A DNA stretch of 63,676 nucleotides from an uncultured Chloroflexus sp. (GCF_937129525.1 NZ_CAKZNK010000083.1:1-63676); one strand, 5' to 3'. Shown: positions 1 to 8,787, numbered from the stretch's first letter. The notes: a model not told the origin generated them from the sequence alone. Numbers and translations are program-made.

Positions 1-97
1 GGGATGACGGAATGGCCGGATGGCGGGATGACGGAATGGTGGGATGGTGGATGGCGGGATGGCGGGATGGCGGGATGGCGTCCCGGCGTCCCGGCGT
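1..97. repeat. Degenerate GGGATGGC-type tandem repeats
   Basis: This stretch consists almost entirely of short imperfect repeats of the words GGCGGGATGG and GGGATGACGG, and ends in three copies of the 8-mer GGCGTCCC (about 77-100). No reading frame or promoter is evident. Similar GGGATGG words reappear near 58964-59045, so this is probably a dispersed intergenic repeat family of the genome. Confidence 0.8.
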
Positions 98-131
98 CCC
101 GTAGGGGCGAATAATTATTCGCCCCTACGGG
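98..131. repeat. 34-bp perfect palindrome (GTAGGGGCGAA family)
   Basis: The sequence from 98 to 131 is its own reverse complement. The core (101-128) starts GTAGGGGCGAAT and is extended by CCC on the left and GGG on the right. The same 28-bp core occurs at 59054-59081 with different but again self-complementary flanks. It could form a strong cruciform or RNA hairpin. It is a dispersed repeat, and a function is not apparent. Confidence 0.9.
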
Positions 132-225
132 ACGTTATCGATAATGCAACGTTCGCGGCAACGGGACGTTATCGGTAATGCAACGTTCGCGACAACGGGA
201 CGTTCGCGGCAACGGGACATTGCCG
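128..225. repeat. 34-bp tandem repeats (CGGGACGTTATCG unit)
   Basis: Two 34-bp units (128-161 and 162-195), starting CGGGACGTTATCG and differing at two positions, are followed by shortened copies from 196 and 213. No coding potential is seen. The repeats lie beyond the 3' end of the small membrane protein gene, which is transcribed toward them. Confidence 0.85.
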
Positions 226-275
226 CATCGTTTCGTCACGATTGTCGTCACGGTCATTGACGCCAACGATACGGG

Positions 276-569
276 TCATCGGGATCGATCCCGTAAACGA
301 TCACCGGTGGAATGGGGACGGCGGCGCATATTCCGTCCACGTTGAACCATTATCCGCCACGCTTCATCAGGATCAATCCCGGAACGAAGACGCTGATCGC
401 TGATCCGGTTGGCCTGTCGGTCATTGAGCTCGGCAATTTCGCGCATCAATTCTTCGTCCTCAGGCGAAATATTAACCTGCTCGCGCCAGTAGCGCCAGGC
501 TGCAAAGCCGATCATCCCCAACAGTAGGGTGACCAGTATAGCTATCAGCACACCGCCGAGTTGTTCCAT
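276..569 (-). CDS. Small single-pass membrane protein, unknown function
   Basis: This is a 97-residue protein I do not recognise. Residues about 5-25 form one hydrophobic segment (LIAILVTLLLGMIGF) followed by a Trp/Arg boundary. The rest is hydrophilic, rich in Glu, then strongly basic (RRRP, RDRSR) at the C-terminus, so an N-out, C-in single-pass topology is likely. A GGAGG motif about 6 nt before the ATG at 569 supports the start. The gene begins 26 bp after the hybrid kinase stop in the same direction, so the two are probably cotranscribed. It may be an accessory protein of the kinase, but only proximity suggests this. Confidence 0.6.
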   Translation of the reverse strand: MEQLGGVLIAILVTLLLGMIGFAAWRYWREQVNISPEDEELMREIAELNDRQANRISDQRLRSGIDPDEAWRIMVQRGRNMRRRPHSTGDRLRDRSR

Positions 570-595
570 AGGTTGCCTCCAGCCGTCATCACAGG

Positions 596-3500
596 TTACC
601 GTTCGTTTGAATTTGGTAATGGTTGATTAATCACCTTCCGAATCGCTCCTAACAGTTGATACCGTGTAAACGGTTTACTCAATATCGGATAGGGTGACTC
701 ATCTCCATTTGCCAGAATCCGTTGCACATAGCCTGACATCAAAATGACGCGCACGTGTGGCAGTAATTGCTGTAACTGCCGGCCCAGTGAAATACCATCG
801 GTGTGAGGCAAAACCACATCGCTGATGAGCAGACGCAGATCGTCGCCATAACTTAATGCCAGATCAATCGCCTCTTGCGCATGGGTTGCTTCCAAAACAG
901 TATAACCCTGTTCACGCAACAACCGTGCCGCTGATTGCCTCACCTCAGGTTCATCTTCAACCAGCAAGATAGTCTCGTGACCGGTATAATCGACATTCTG
1001 AGCGACGGTTGGTTGCTCATCGTCGAGCGGGATCGCTTCGCGGGCAATCGCCGGCAGCGCGACAGTAAAGCAACTGCCAGCATTAGGCTGACTTTCCACT
1101 GCAAAAAAACCACCATGCTGGGTCACTATCCCATCGCAGATGGCCAGACCGAGGCCACTACCCTTACCGATCGGCTTGGTTGTAAAGTATGGTTCGAAGA
1201 GATGGGGGAGTATTGCAGCATCGATCCCGATACCGGTATCACACACCGACAGAAGCACATACTTACCCGCTTGCGCTTTGCTAAAGGATGGGATCTCGCT
1301 GGCAGAAAGGTATGTCATCGCTGTGCGAATGATCAAGTCACCTCCATCAGGCATCGCATCGCGCGCATTGACCACCAGGTTAATTAACACCTGTTCAAAT
1401 TGATGCGGATCGATCATCACCTGGTCAATTGGCTCACTCAATTCTAACCGCAGACGAATATGTTCTCCGATCAATCGCCGCATCATATTCATCGTATCAT
1501 TAATCTGGCGATTCACATCAATCGGTCGAGGCTGTCCGGGCTGGCGGCGAGCAAAGGTGAGCAACTGGCGCACCAGCTCACTGGCGCGGGCTGCGCTCTG
1601 ACGGATCAGCTCAAGCTCAGCATGGATGGGATGATCTGGCTCGATCTCGAGCATGGCCAGCTCAACATTTCCGGTAATGACGGTCAAAATGTTGTTAAAA
1701 TCATGCGCAATACCGCCAGCCAGTTGACCAATCGCCTCCATCTTCTGCGCCTGCAACAACTGCTGCTGCAATTTAGCCTGCTGCTGTTCAGCAAGTTTGC
1801 GTTCGGCAATCTCGCGCTGGGCAGCAGTGTACAGATTCGAATTGTCGAGCACGAGCGCAGCCAGTTGCGTTAGCAGCATCGCATGCTGAATTTCATCAGG
1901 CGTAAATGGCGCGCCATCCTGATCACGCGCCATTCCCAACACACCCAAACATTCATCGCCAACCACAATCGGCAAAACCATGGCCGGCCCAAAGTTGAGC
2001 TGCGCATAATCGGGGGGGTGATCCGGCCACTGCGTATAATTGAGCACGATTGCAGGCTGGCGGGTCTGAAAGGCGCGCCAGGAGAGCGGCGCGCTGGCCG
2101 GCGTTTCAGAACGCAACAGATGATCGGGTAGTGATGGCGTACATGCGCGCACAACCAGGGTATGCTCGCCTTCAGCCATCAAAAGTTCGGTATAGCTGAC
2201 GTTGAGCAGACGATAGGCACTATCGGTAATCGCTTGCAACAAATCCTTCATCTCGCGGCGATTGAGCCAGTCGAACGTGAGCCGATGAAGCGCTGCCAGT
2301 TGATCGTGTTGACGACGCAGATTCTCTTCGGCGCGGCGGATGTCGGTGATGTCAACATCCATGCAGACAACGTCGGTCACCTGCCCGCGCATAAACAGCG
2401 GGAACATAGCCGAGTAGAGCCAGCGTTGCTCGCCAGTTTTGGTGTGGATCTGCCACGCGCGTGGTGGCAATGCCTGTCCGGTTGTCCAGATTTGCTCAAG
2501 CTCATGTTCAAACTCAACCACTTCATCGCCGCTCAGAATGAGATCCTGGATGCGGCGACCGCAAGCTTCAGCGGCGGTATAGCCGTAAAACTGCTCGCAG
2601 ACCCGGTTCCATTCCAGCACAATACCGTTGCGGTCAAAGCGCTGGATCGCCACAAGCGGCGTTTGCTCAATAATATCGGTGAAGCGCCGAAGAGCTTCTT
2701 GCAGTTGTCGCTCAGCCTGTTTGCGTTCGGTAATTTCACGAAAGACCAGGATCCGACCACTTGATCGGCCACTACGATCGAAGATGAGATCGAGAGTAAT
2801 ATCGAAGAAACGCTCAGGATGCTCAGGGCAATTCAGCTCGATACGTTGCGACTGCGCGATTTGTAACGCGGACAGTAATGCAGGCCATTTGAGCGTGTCT
2901 GACAATAGTCGGTTGCGTTCGAGCAACCGACCGAAGAGACGTTGCGCAGCAGGATTGAAATCAACGATGCGATCCTGGCGGTCGGTCACAATCATTGCAT
3001 CCGCCATTGCTTCAATGACGCGATCGCGGGCAACAGGCACCAGATTGAGAAACTGGTGGCGGTATAGCCCTGCAATGATGAATGGAGCTGAGAGCAAAAA
3101 AGAGATGGGAGTAAAATCGATACCCAGCGCAGTAACCTGACTCAAGAATGCGCCATTCGAGAGAAAAGGAAACAGGAAACCTGCACCGATCAACAAAGCC
3201 TGACGCCGAAAGAGCGGCGATGCCTGCCAGAAAGCGCCGACAATCAGAGCCAGTCCGACCGTGAGACAGATGTATGAATAGCCGATATGTACCCAAAACC
3301 AGCGACCGGGCACAATTTCGAGCTGGCTGTTCGGTGGCTGACTGAGACGCAGTTCCTGGAAGAAAAGATGATGCCAGTCATTCGTTAGCGCAAGTAGCAA
3401 TGTTGTCGCCGGGAGCGCGAAGAGTAACCAGCGCGCGCGTGAGCGACTCCACGGTTGAAAATCAAGATAAGATACCGCGAAGAGGAGCCAGCCTGGCGGT

Positions 3501-3730
3501 AGTACCACAATCCCAACCTGTTGGGCAAGACGCCAAAAGACCTTGGCTTCGAGCGTTGTCACCAGTAGTTCGATTGCGTCAGCCCCGGCCCAAACCGTGA
3601 TGGACACCAACATCAGGATAAATTCGGCCCCGCTTGGCACAGTTCGGCGCGGCCAGAGGTATATGGCTACGCCAGCAGCCACAAGGCAGACGACAATTAG
3701 CGAGCCGACCAGTATTTCAATCGTCAGCAT
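596..3730 (-). CDS. Membrane hybrid sensor histidine kinase with receiver domain
   Basis: This 1044-residue protein is a phosphorelay sensor. It has an N-terminal set of about seven membrane helices (residues ~1-235, of the 7TM histidine-kinase sensor type), two PAS domains (~240-475, each ending in a PAC-like segment such as ILVFREITERK), a GAF domain (~490-640), a HisKA domain with the phospho-acceptor box GGIAHDFNNIL, and a HATPase domain (NARDAMPDGG, DTGIGI, GSGLGLAI). A C-terminal receiver has LLVEDEPEVRQ, acceptor Asp in LISDVVLP and Lys in LSKPF. The order resembles CckA-type kinases. I chose the ATG at 3730 because GGAGG lies 7 nt upstream; an upstream TTG at 3931 would add 67 residues with no ribosome site. 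No partner regulator is adjacent, and the signal is unknown. Confidence 0.9.
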   Translation of the reverse strand: MLTIEILVGSLIVVCLVAAGVAIYLWPRRTVPSGAEFILMLVSITVWAGADAIELLVTTLEAKVFWRLAQQVGIVVLPPGWLLFAVSYLDFQPWSRSRARWLLFALPATTLLLALTNDWHHLFFQELRLSQPPNSQLEIVPGRWFWVHIGYSYICLTVGLALIVGAFWQASPLFRRQALLIGAGFLFPFLSNGAFLSQVTALGIDFTPISFLLSAPFIIAGLYRHQFLNLVPVARDRVIEAMADAMIVTDRQDRIVDFNPAAQRLFGRLLERNRLLSDTLKWPALLSALQIAQSQRIELNCPEHPERFFDITLDLIFDRSGRSSGRILVFREITERKQAERQLQEALRRFTDIIEQTPLVAIQRFDRNGIVLEWNRVCEQFYGYTAAEACGRRIQDLILSGDEVVEFEHELEQIWTTGQALPPRAWQIHTKTGEQRWLYSAMFPLFMRGQVTDVVCMDVDITDIRRAEENLRRQHDQLAALHRLTFDWLNRREMKDLLQAITDSAYRLLNVSYTELLMAEGEHTLVVRACTPSLPDHLLRSETPASAPLSWRAFQTRQPAIVLNYTQWPDHPPDYAQLNFGPAMVLPIVVGDECLGVLGMARDQDGAPFTPDEIQHAMLLTQLAALVLDNSNLYTAAQREIAERKLAEQQQAKLQQQLLQAQKMEAIGQLAGGIAHDFNNILTVITGNVELAMLEIEPDHPIHAELELIRQSAARASELVRQLLTFARRQPGQPRPIDVNRQINDTMNMMRRLIGEHIRLRLELSEPIDQVMIDPHQFEQVLINLVVNARDAMPDGGDLIIRTAMTYLSASEIPSFSKAQAGKYVLLSVCDTGIGIDAAILPHLFEPYFTTKPIGKGSGLGLAICDGIVTQHGGFFAVESQPNAGSCFTVALPAIAREAIPLDDEQPTVAQNVDYTGHETILLVEDEPEVRQSAARLLREQGYTVLEATHAQEAIDLALSYGDDLRLLISDVVLPHTDGISLGRQLQQLLPHVRVILMSGYVQRILANGDESPYPILSKPFTRYQLLGAIRKVINQPLPNSNER

Positions 3731-3840
3731 GGTTTTTCCTCCGGCGCAGTGAACGACAGCGTGAGTGATGTTGCGCCGACTGCTATTGTATGTCGATATT
3801 GTAGCCGGAAATGGACAGTTTCGGATAGCATTAGTATAGC

Positions 3841-3869
3841 TTGACAGAAAAAGCAATCCGTTTAATATA
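3841..3869 (+). promoter_or_regulatory. Putative sigma-70 promoter ahead of the OsmC-like gene
   Basis: A perfect TTGACA (3841-3846) is followed after 16-17 bp by an AT-rich TAATAT/AATATA box (3863-3869). It points toward the OsmC-like gene at 4029 and would give a leader of about 150 nt. Prediction by eye only. Confidence 0.45.
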
Positions 3870-4028
3870 TAGATTACGTTCCCGATAAATAAAATCACAG
3901 TTGAAAGATTGCGCGGCAAAGGCTGCCGCAAATGTTCATGGCAGCGCGGTTGCGCTTATCGGTGGCGTACCGGGTACATTTGTTCAGCGACGTTACGCGA
4001 GTGTATCTCGCGACGCGGGGAGACAGGT

Positions 4029-4571
4029 ATGGCGCCTATTTGGGGTTTGCGCGAATTTTTGCGCCGCAAGCGGCAGGCACTGGCCTCGTTTCGCGCTCGC
4101 CTGCGCGAACAACCACCGACGCCAGTTGCGTTGCGCGCTACGGTAACTGTGGCAGCCGGCACCGGTTTGCGTCCAGTGCGGGTGCGTGAGCATAGCGTAT
4201 TGAGTGATTCAGGCCCTGCTCTCGGCGGCTATGATCTGGGACCGAATGCGCCAGAGCTGTTGCTCGCGGCAATGGCGAGCTGCATTGCCCATTCGGCGCT
4301 GGCGCTGGCCGCCGATCGCGAGCTGGAACTTGACGATTTGCGTGTTGAAGTGACCGGCCAGATCGACTATCGTGGCGCAATGGGAGTGAGCGCTGATGCG
4401 CCGGTTGCGCCAACCGGCCTTAGCTACACCCTGCACTACCGCGGTGAGGTGAGTGATAGCGAGATGGCTGCGCTGCAAGCCGATCTGGAACGTTTGTGCC
4501 CGGTATTGCTGGCGGTATTGCAGCCGCAACCGTTGCGCGGTCGCGTTGAGCGGTTGCCGGAACATACATAA
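4029..4571 (+). CDS. OsmC/Ohr-family protein
   Basis: This 180-residue protein matches the OsmC fold, thiol peroxidases that reduce organic hydroperoxides. The two family cysteines are visible: one in LAAMASCIAHSALAL (start of the long central helix) and one in LERLCPVLLAVL. A GGYDLGPNAPELLLAA segment precedes the first cysteine, as is typical. Residues 1-25 are a basic amphipathic stretch (LREFLRRKRQALASFRARLRE) that is extra relative to the core. GGGGAGA about 6 nt before the ATG at 4029 supports this start. It is followed 39 bp later by the exported cyclase-like protein in the same direction. Redox role by family; the electron donor is unknown. Confidence 0.8.
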   Translation: MAPIWGLREFLRRKRQALASFRARLREQPPTPVALRATVTVAAGTGLRPVRVREHSVLSDSGPALGGYDLGPNAPELLLAAMASCIAHSALALAADRELELDDLRVEVTGQIDYRGAMGVSADAPVAPTGLSYTLHYRGEVSDSEMAALQADLERLCPVLLAVLQPQPLRGRVERLPEHT

Positions 4572-4610
4572 CAGGATCCGCCTGATTGCAATTGTGAAGG
4601 AGTGCTGTCT

Positions 4611-5438
4611 ATGTGTCCACCACGCTTCATCGACTCGCTGCAGTCACCTGAGATCAGCCGGCGTAGCCTGCTCAAATTCGGTCTTGGCGCAGCAGTTGCT
4701 GCCGTCGCGGCGCCGTTCACAGCCGAGGCTGCAACTACCAGCCGGGTGAGCTTCAACAATGTCGCCGATCTCACGCACCTCCTTGGAACGCAATTTCCAC
4801 TCTTCCCCGGCGCGGCGCCATTTCAGATCACGCCGGTCGTCTTCCACGACCGTGATGGCTACTATGGAAGCATTCTCAACTACTGGGAACATTCAGGCAC
4901 TCATATGGATGCGCCAGTACACTTTGCTCCCAACGGTCTCTTCGTTGACCAGATACCGGCGCGGTCGCTGGTTGTGCCGGCAGTGGTAATCAATATCACC
5001 GAGCGGGCAGCGCGCGATCCCGATACGGTGGTGACGCCAGACGATATTCGAGCCTGGGAGCGACGCTATGGGCGGATTCCAAACAATGCGGCTGTCTTAA
5101 TGGCGAGCGGTTGGGGAGCGCGGGCACACTCGGTTGAGCTGTTTCGCAATACCGATTCTAGTGGCGTGATGCATTTTCTAGGTTTTGGCAAAGATGCAAT
5201 CGATTTCCTGTTGACTGAGCGCAGTATCAGTGGAATTGGCGTCGATACGCTGAGTCTCGATCACGGTCCTTCGACCTCGTTTGCTGTGCATTATACGTTG
5301 TTGCCAACCAATCGCTGGGGACTGGAAAATCTGGCCAATCTCGAATCGATCCCGCCGAGTGGGGCAACTCTGGTGGTCGGTGCGCCGAAGATTGCTGCCG
5401 GTTCAGGCGGGCCGAGCCGGGTGTTTGCTTTGTGGTGA
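4611..5438 (+). CDS. Tat-exported cyclase / kynurenine-formamidase-like hydrolase
   Basis: This 275-residue protein belongs to the putative cyclase (KynB-like) family of metal-dependent amidohydrolases. The N-terminus has a twin-arginine signal (SRRSLLKFG followed by an alanine-rich hydrophobic stretch ending near AEA), so it is exported folded. The family metal-binding motif HSGTHMDAPVHF is intact at about residues 95-107, and GVDTLSLDHG in the C-terminal half fits the family. AAGGAG (4597-4602) lies 8 nt before the ATG at 4611; the in-frame GTG at 4602 overlaps this site and is unlikely. The substrate is unknown; arylformamide hydrolysis is only one option in this family. Confidence 0.8.
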   Translation: MCPPRFIDSLQSPEISRRSLLKFGLGAAVAAVAAPFTAEAATTSRVSFNNVADLTHLLGTQFPLFPGAAPFQITPVVFHDRDGYYGSILNYWEHSGTHMDAPVHFAPNGLFVDQIPARSLVVPAVVINITERAARDPDTVVTPDDIRAWERRYGRIPNNAAVLMASGWGARAHSVELFRNTDSSGVMHFLGFGKDAIDFLLTERSISGIGVDTLSLDHGPSTSFAVHYTLLPTNRWGLENLANLESIPPSGATLVVGAPKIAAGSGGPSRVFALW

Positions 5439-5446
5439 TAGCGTAA

Positions 5447-5484
5447 TGCCAGGGCGTACATTCGCGCGCCCTGGCAATATTTGT
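5447..5484. terminator. Bidirectional hairpin terminator
   Basis: TGCCAGGGCG (5447-5456) pairs perfectly with CGCCCTGGCA (5467-5476) across a 10-nt loop, followed by ATATTTGTTAATTT. It sits between two convergent genes, the cyclase-like hydrolase (plus) and the UbiA prenyltransferase (minus). Confidence 0.75.
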
Positions 5485-6401
5485 TAATTTATCGCCAGAA
5501 ACGCCAGTAACATCATGCCGGCGCTTCCAACTAATTGCCCAATACTCCAGAAACCCAAAACATCCCAACTGGAGGGATCGGCCCATGCCCCCTTCCGTAG
5601 CCGGTTGATCAGCCAGATACCGATGGGAGCGGTTGTGAGCGGCGCGACGGCGACCAGCCAAGGCACTCCACCGGCAGTGATAAGCGGCAGTGAGGTGAAA
5701 GCCGCCACAATCGCGCCAATCTGCCACTGCACGACCCGCTGCGGGCCAACGATGACGGCCAGTGTGCGCTTTCCGACTGCTCGATCACCGGTAACATCCG
5801 GCAAGCTAACCGCAACCAGCATGGCAAATTGCAGGCAGCAGAGGGGAATAACGGCCAGGACGATGATTGGCTGGATCGTGCCGGTCTGGAGCGTAAATCC
5901 GGCAATCGCTGTCATTCCCGGCACTAGTAGCGCGCCGATGACCTCACCCCAACCGCGTCGGTGCAGATAGAGCGGCGGCCCGCTGTAGACCCACGCCAGC
6001 GCAATGGCGATGCCAAACACGCCAATACTTAGCGTCGGATCAGGTGAGCGCACTGCGCTCAGCAGCGCCAAAAGGAGGGCCAGTCCACCCCAGCCTAACG
6101 CCGCCACCAGCGCTACCTGTGCCGGCAAGCGACCTGCGGGCAAGACACGACTCCCGCCTGACCAGCGAGTTGGCGTCGTGTTGGCACAGTCGGCATCACG
6201 ATCAAAATAATCGTTACTGTAATGGTTCATAAGCTGCGCGCTCAAGGTAGTTAACAGACCGAGCAGCGCCAGCCCGCTGTCGCGTGGCGCGACTCCTGCT
6301 GCAGCAACGCCGACGCCATAAAAGATGGCGCCGCCGAGCAAGTGTAGCGGACGACCGAGCCGAATGAGATCGATTGAGGTCTGCAACCAGTTGGCGTGCA
6401 T
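5484..6401 (-). CDS. UbiA-family prenyltransferase, MenA-like
   Basis: This 305-residue polytopic protein has about eight to nine hydrophobic helices. The first Asp-rich prenyl-diphosphate motif is NDYFDRDAD (~residues 63-71), followed by RWSGGSRVLPAGR. The second is VTGDRAVGKRTLAV (~203-216). The GGSRVL segment after the first motif is typical of 1,4-dihydroxy-2-naphthoate prenyltransferase (MenA), which attaches the side chain of menaquinone, the quinone of Chloroflexota. Another aromatic acceptor cannot be excluded. It lies 42 bp downstream of the phytyltransferase-like gene in the same direction, so the two prenyltransferases may form one transcript. Confidence 0.8.
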   Translation of the reverse strand: MHANWLQTSIDLIRLGRPLHLLGGAIFYGVGVAAAGVAPRDSGLALLGLLTTLSAQLMNHYSNDYFDRDADCANTTPTRWSGGSRVLPAGRLPAQVALVAALGWGGLALLLALLSAVRSPDPTLSIGVFGIAIALAWVYSGPPLYLHRRGWGEVIGALLVPGMTAIAGFTLQTGTIQPIIVLAVIPLCCLQFAMLVAVSLPDVTGDRAVGKRTLAVIVGPQRVVQWQIGAIVAAFTSLPLITAGGVPWLVAVAPLTTAPIGIWLINRLRKGAWADPSSWDVLGFWSIGQLVGSAGMMLLAFLAIN

Positions 6402-6443
6402 AGCCAGAAACCCGCTATTCCGCTTCGCTTTACCGCGCGCCGG

Positions 6444-7340
6444 TCAATTGGTCAGTTGATAGATACTGAGCAAAGCAAACTCAGTATAGAAAATACCCCA
6501 CAGAAACATGTAAAAATTTGTAATCGACTGTTGTTGCCGTAGATCGACCCGTAGACTCACCAGCCAGAAGAGTGCGATCACTATCGTGTGGCTTAAGGCC
6601 AGGAAACCGGCGGCAAAAGCGGGCAGCGACCAGATCCCAACCCCGATTGGCAACAGATAACACATCGTCAACAATAGCCGGCCAAGTTGCAACACCCGTT
6701 GTGGCCCCAACCGGGTGGTCAACGTCTCGATCTGGTAGAGACGGTCGCCGCGGTCGTCAGGCAAATCTTTGTAGAGCGCAATCACCAGCGCGAAGCCGAA
6801 GAAGAAGACGCCGGCCAGAATAAGGGTAGTCAGTGGCAGTTCGACTTGCAGCCAATGCTGATAATGGAGCGCCAGACCGATATTGGCAATCACTCCGCGC
6901 GCGCTGGCGATACTCAACGCAGCGGCAAACGGTCGTCGCTTCAGCCGCAGCGGGGGTAGCGAGTAGAGTGAACCGATCAGCGCAATGATCGCCACCGTCC
7001 ACCACAAGGGAGGACTCAGGAAGAGCGCGCCGATGAGCGCAATCGTTAGCGCTACAGCAACAATGCGCATACCAGCACGCGCGCTCAGCCTGCCGGCGGC
7101 TATCGGCAACCATGGCTTGTTAATGCGGTCAATTGCCACATCGGTCAACTGGTTGATCCCAACCACGTAAAGATTCAGGGCCAGACAGACGATCAGAGTC
7201 GCAAATGCTAATCCGATCAGATCAGGCGAGAGTAGACGCCACCCGGCGACGATAATCAACATGGTCACAACTTGCACGCTGGTGGCAATGATAGTATGTG
7301 GGCGAGCAAAATCGTAGAGCAGGCGCAGTTGCTGCGTCAT
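6444..7340 (-). CDS. UbiA-family prenyltransferase, homogentisate phytyltransferase-like
   Basis: About 298 residues and eight to nine membrane helices. Motif 1 reads NQLTDVAIDRINKPWLP with AAGRLS following, and motif 2 KDLPDDRGDRLYQIETL. These, together with SIASARGVIANIG between them, match homogentisate phytyl/geranylgeranyl transferases (VTE2/HPT type) far better than bacteriochlorophyll synthase BchG, whose first motif has DAINEPxRPI. HPT enzymes condense homogentisate with phytyl diphosphate in tocopherol synthesis. No hydroxyphenylpyruvate dioxygenase or tocopherol cyclase gene is visible nearby, so the aromatic acceptor is uncertain. The ATG at 7340 is chosen (AGG 8-10 nt upstream); an ATG at 7358 adds six residues. 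Confidence 0.75.
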   Translation of the reverse strand: MTQQLRLLYDFARPHTIIATSVQVVTMLIIVAGWRLLSPDLIGLAFATLIVCLALNLYVVGINQLTDVAIDRINKPWLPIAAGRLSARAGMRIVAVALTIALIGALFLSPPLWWTVAIIALIGSLYSLPPLRLKRRPFAAALSIASARGVIANIGLALHYQHWLQVELPLTTLILAGVFFFGFALVIALYKDLPDDRGDRLYQIETLTTRLGPQRVLQLGRLLLTMCYLLPIGVGIWSLPAFAAGFLALSHTIVIALFWLVSLRVDLRQQQSITNFYMFLWGIFYTEFALLSIYQLTN

Positions 7341-7460
7341 GAGAAATGACCTGTACATTCAGTTGATATAATCGATTGCAGATAAAGGTGAAGATTTAAT
7401 TATTGATATTTGTATCATACGTTGGAGGCTGAGGCGTTGTCAATAGAAGATCGGGGAACA

Positions 7461-7500
7461 GAGACGCAGCGACACCATCGACCCGTTCACGCTGCGTCTC
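7461..7500 (-). terminator. Hairpin terminator after kbl
   Basis: GAGACGCAGCG (7461-7471) and CGCTGCGTCTC (7490-7500) form a perfect 11-bp stem about 10 nt beyond the kbl stop codon. On the minus strand the stem is followed by a pyrimidine-rich tract, but not a clean T run. Confidence 0.6.
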
Positions 7501-7509
7501 CGCAAGAAG

Positions 7510-8727
7510 TTAACGCGCGTTCTGCAAAGCCGCCAGTGCCTCGTCGATGTCGGCGGCAGTATGTTCAGCGCTAATCTGAAAACGAATGCTATCATCACCG
7601 CGGGGCACGACCGGGTACATAATGGCGGTGGCGAGCACGCCGCGAGCGAAGAGCTGATCGACCAGCGCCGCTGTTGCTGCTGGATCACGCACAAAGAGCG
7701 GCGCTACCGGATGGTCACCGGGTAGCGTCTCGAAACCGTTGTCGCGCAATCCCTGCCGGAAACGCGCTGTCATTGCGCGGAGATGGGCCAGACGCTCTTG
7801 CCCCTCAGCGCTATCGAGAATAGCAAGCGCGGTAATTGCCGCGCTCGCTTCAGCCGCCGTAATCGGATTGGAATAGATGTACGTTGGGCTGGTTTCACGC
7901 AGACTATCGATCAACACCTGTGGGCCGGTGACATAACCACCGTTAGCGCCAAACGCTTTGCCAAGCGTGCCGATCAGCAGATCGGCTTGCGCGCCGCAGT
8001 ATTCCTCACAACCGCGACCGGTTGCGCCGAACGCTCCCACTCCGTGCGAGTCATCAACGATCAGAAGCACATTTTCGGCAAAAGCGACATCGTGGCGGGC
8101 CACAATGTCGGCGATGCGGTCGAGCGGCGCATGCACACCGCGCATCGAGAAGATGCCATCGGTGATCACGATGGCGCGCCGGCACGAACGGGATGCCTGC
8201 GCCAATGCCGCATCAAGCTGATCGAGATCGAGATGGCGGTAGACCAGTTTCTCGCGCGGACGAGCCAGCCGGATGGCGTTAATGATGCAGTTGTGGTTTA
8301 GTTCATCGCTGATGATAGCTGTATCGGGCGTGGTCAGTGATGTGATGACGCTCAAAACTGTCGCATAGGCGCTGGAGAAGAGCATAGCAGACTCGCGATG
8401 GTGAAAAGCCGCCAAACGTTGTTCTAGCTCGACGTGCGGCGCAAGTGTGCCACTGATAAAGCGGACAGCGCCAGGCCCGACACCGAAGCGGTGGGTGGCC
8501 GATTCGGCGGCTTCAATCAGGCGCGGATCGCTGGCTAACCCCAGGTAGCTGTTTGAATTCATGCGAATAAACACCTGATCGTAGCCGGCGACACGGTAGC
8601 GCGGCCCGCGGATGCCATCACCTGGAATTCGCTCAGTGATGACGCGCTCAAACCCTTTGCGCCGCCGTTCGGCGCTCAACTGGTCAAGCTGGCGTTGCAG
8701 CAGATCGGTAAGGCGGTCGTATGGCAT
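7510..8727 (-). CDS. kbl: 2-amino-3-ketobutyrate CoA ligase (glycine C-acetyltransferase)
   Basis: This 405-residue PLP enzyme belongs to the alpha-oxoamine synthase family. Seen: NSNSYLGLASDPR near the N-terminus, GVGPGAVRFISGT, the cofactor-contacting DDSHGVGAFGATGRG, and the Schiff-base lysine in IGTLGKAFGANGG. The same fold includes BioF (8-amino-7-oxononanoate synthase). I prefer KBL because the gene lies 60 bp downstream of an SDR-type L-threonine dehydrogenase in the same direction. Together they convert threonine to 2-amino-3-ketobutyrate and then to glycine and acetyl-CoA. GGAGA lies about 6 nt before the ATG at 8727. Two upstream in-frame ATGs (8739, 8760) overlap or precede the ribosome site and are less likely. 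Confidence 0.85.
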   Translation of the reverse strand: MPYDRLTDLLQRQLDQLSAERRRKGFERVITERIPGDGIRGPRYRVAGYDQVFIRMNSNSYLGLASDPRLIEAAESATHRFGVGPGAVRFISGTLAPHVELEQRLAAFHHRESAMLFSSAYATVLSVITSLTTPDTAIISDELNHNCIINAIRLARPREKLVYRHLDLDQLDAALAQASRSCRRAIVITDGIFSMRGVHAPLDRIADIVARHDVAFAENVLLIVDDSHGVGAFGATGRGCEEYCGAQADLLIGTLGKAFGANGGYVTGPQVLIDSLRETSPTYIYSNPITAAEASAAITALAILDSAEGQERLAHLRAMTARFRQGLRDNGFETLPGDHPVAPLFVRDPAATAALVDQLFARGVLATAIMYPVVPRGDDSIRFQISAEHTAADIDEALAALQNAR

Positions 8728-8787
8728 GGCAGTCTCCATCTCGCTCTGGCCTGACAACAAGCTGGTAACAATCTACACCCCAACGGG

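Noticed and set aside
1-225. Possible replication origin or iteron cluster
   Set aside because: The repeats are GC-rich, no DnaA-box TTATCCACA-like sequence or rep gene is seen, and similar repeats occur elsewhere in the window.
3731-3931. 67-residue extension of the hybrid kinase from TTG 3931
   Set aside because: GGAGG sits just before ATG 3730, the first membrane helix starts there, and the extension contains the promoter region.
3909-4028. 40-residue N-terminal extension of the OsmC-like protein
   Set aside because: The extension is Cys/Arg-rich and unlike the family, and a good ribosome site lies directly before ATG 4029.
7510-8727. BioF (biotin synthesis) identity for the PLP enzyme
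   Set aside because: The fold permits it, but the adjacent co-directional threonine dehydrogenase makes kbl the better call; no other bio gene is present.
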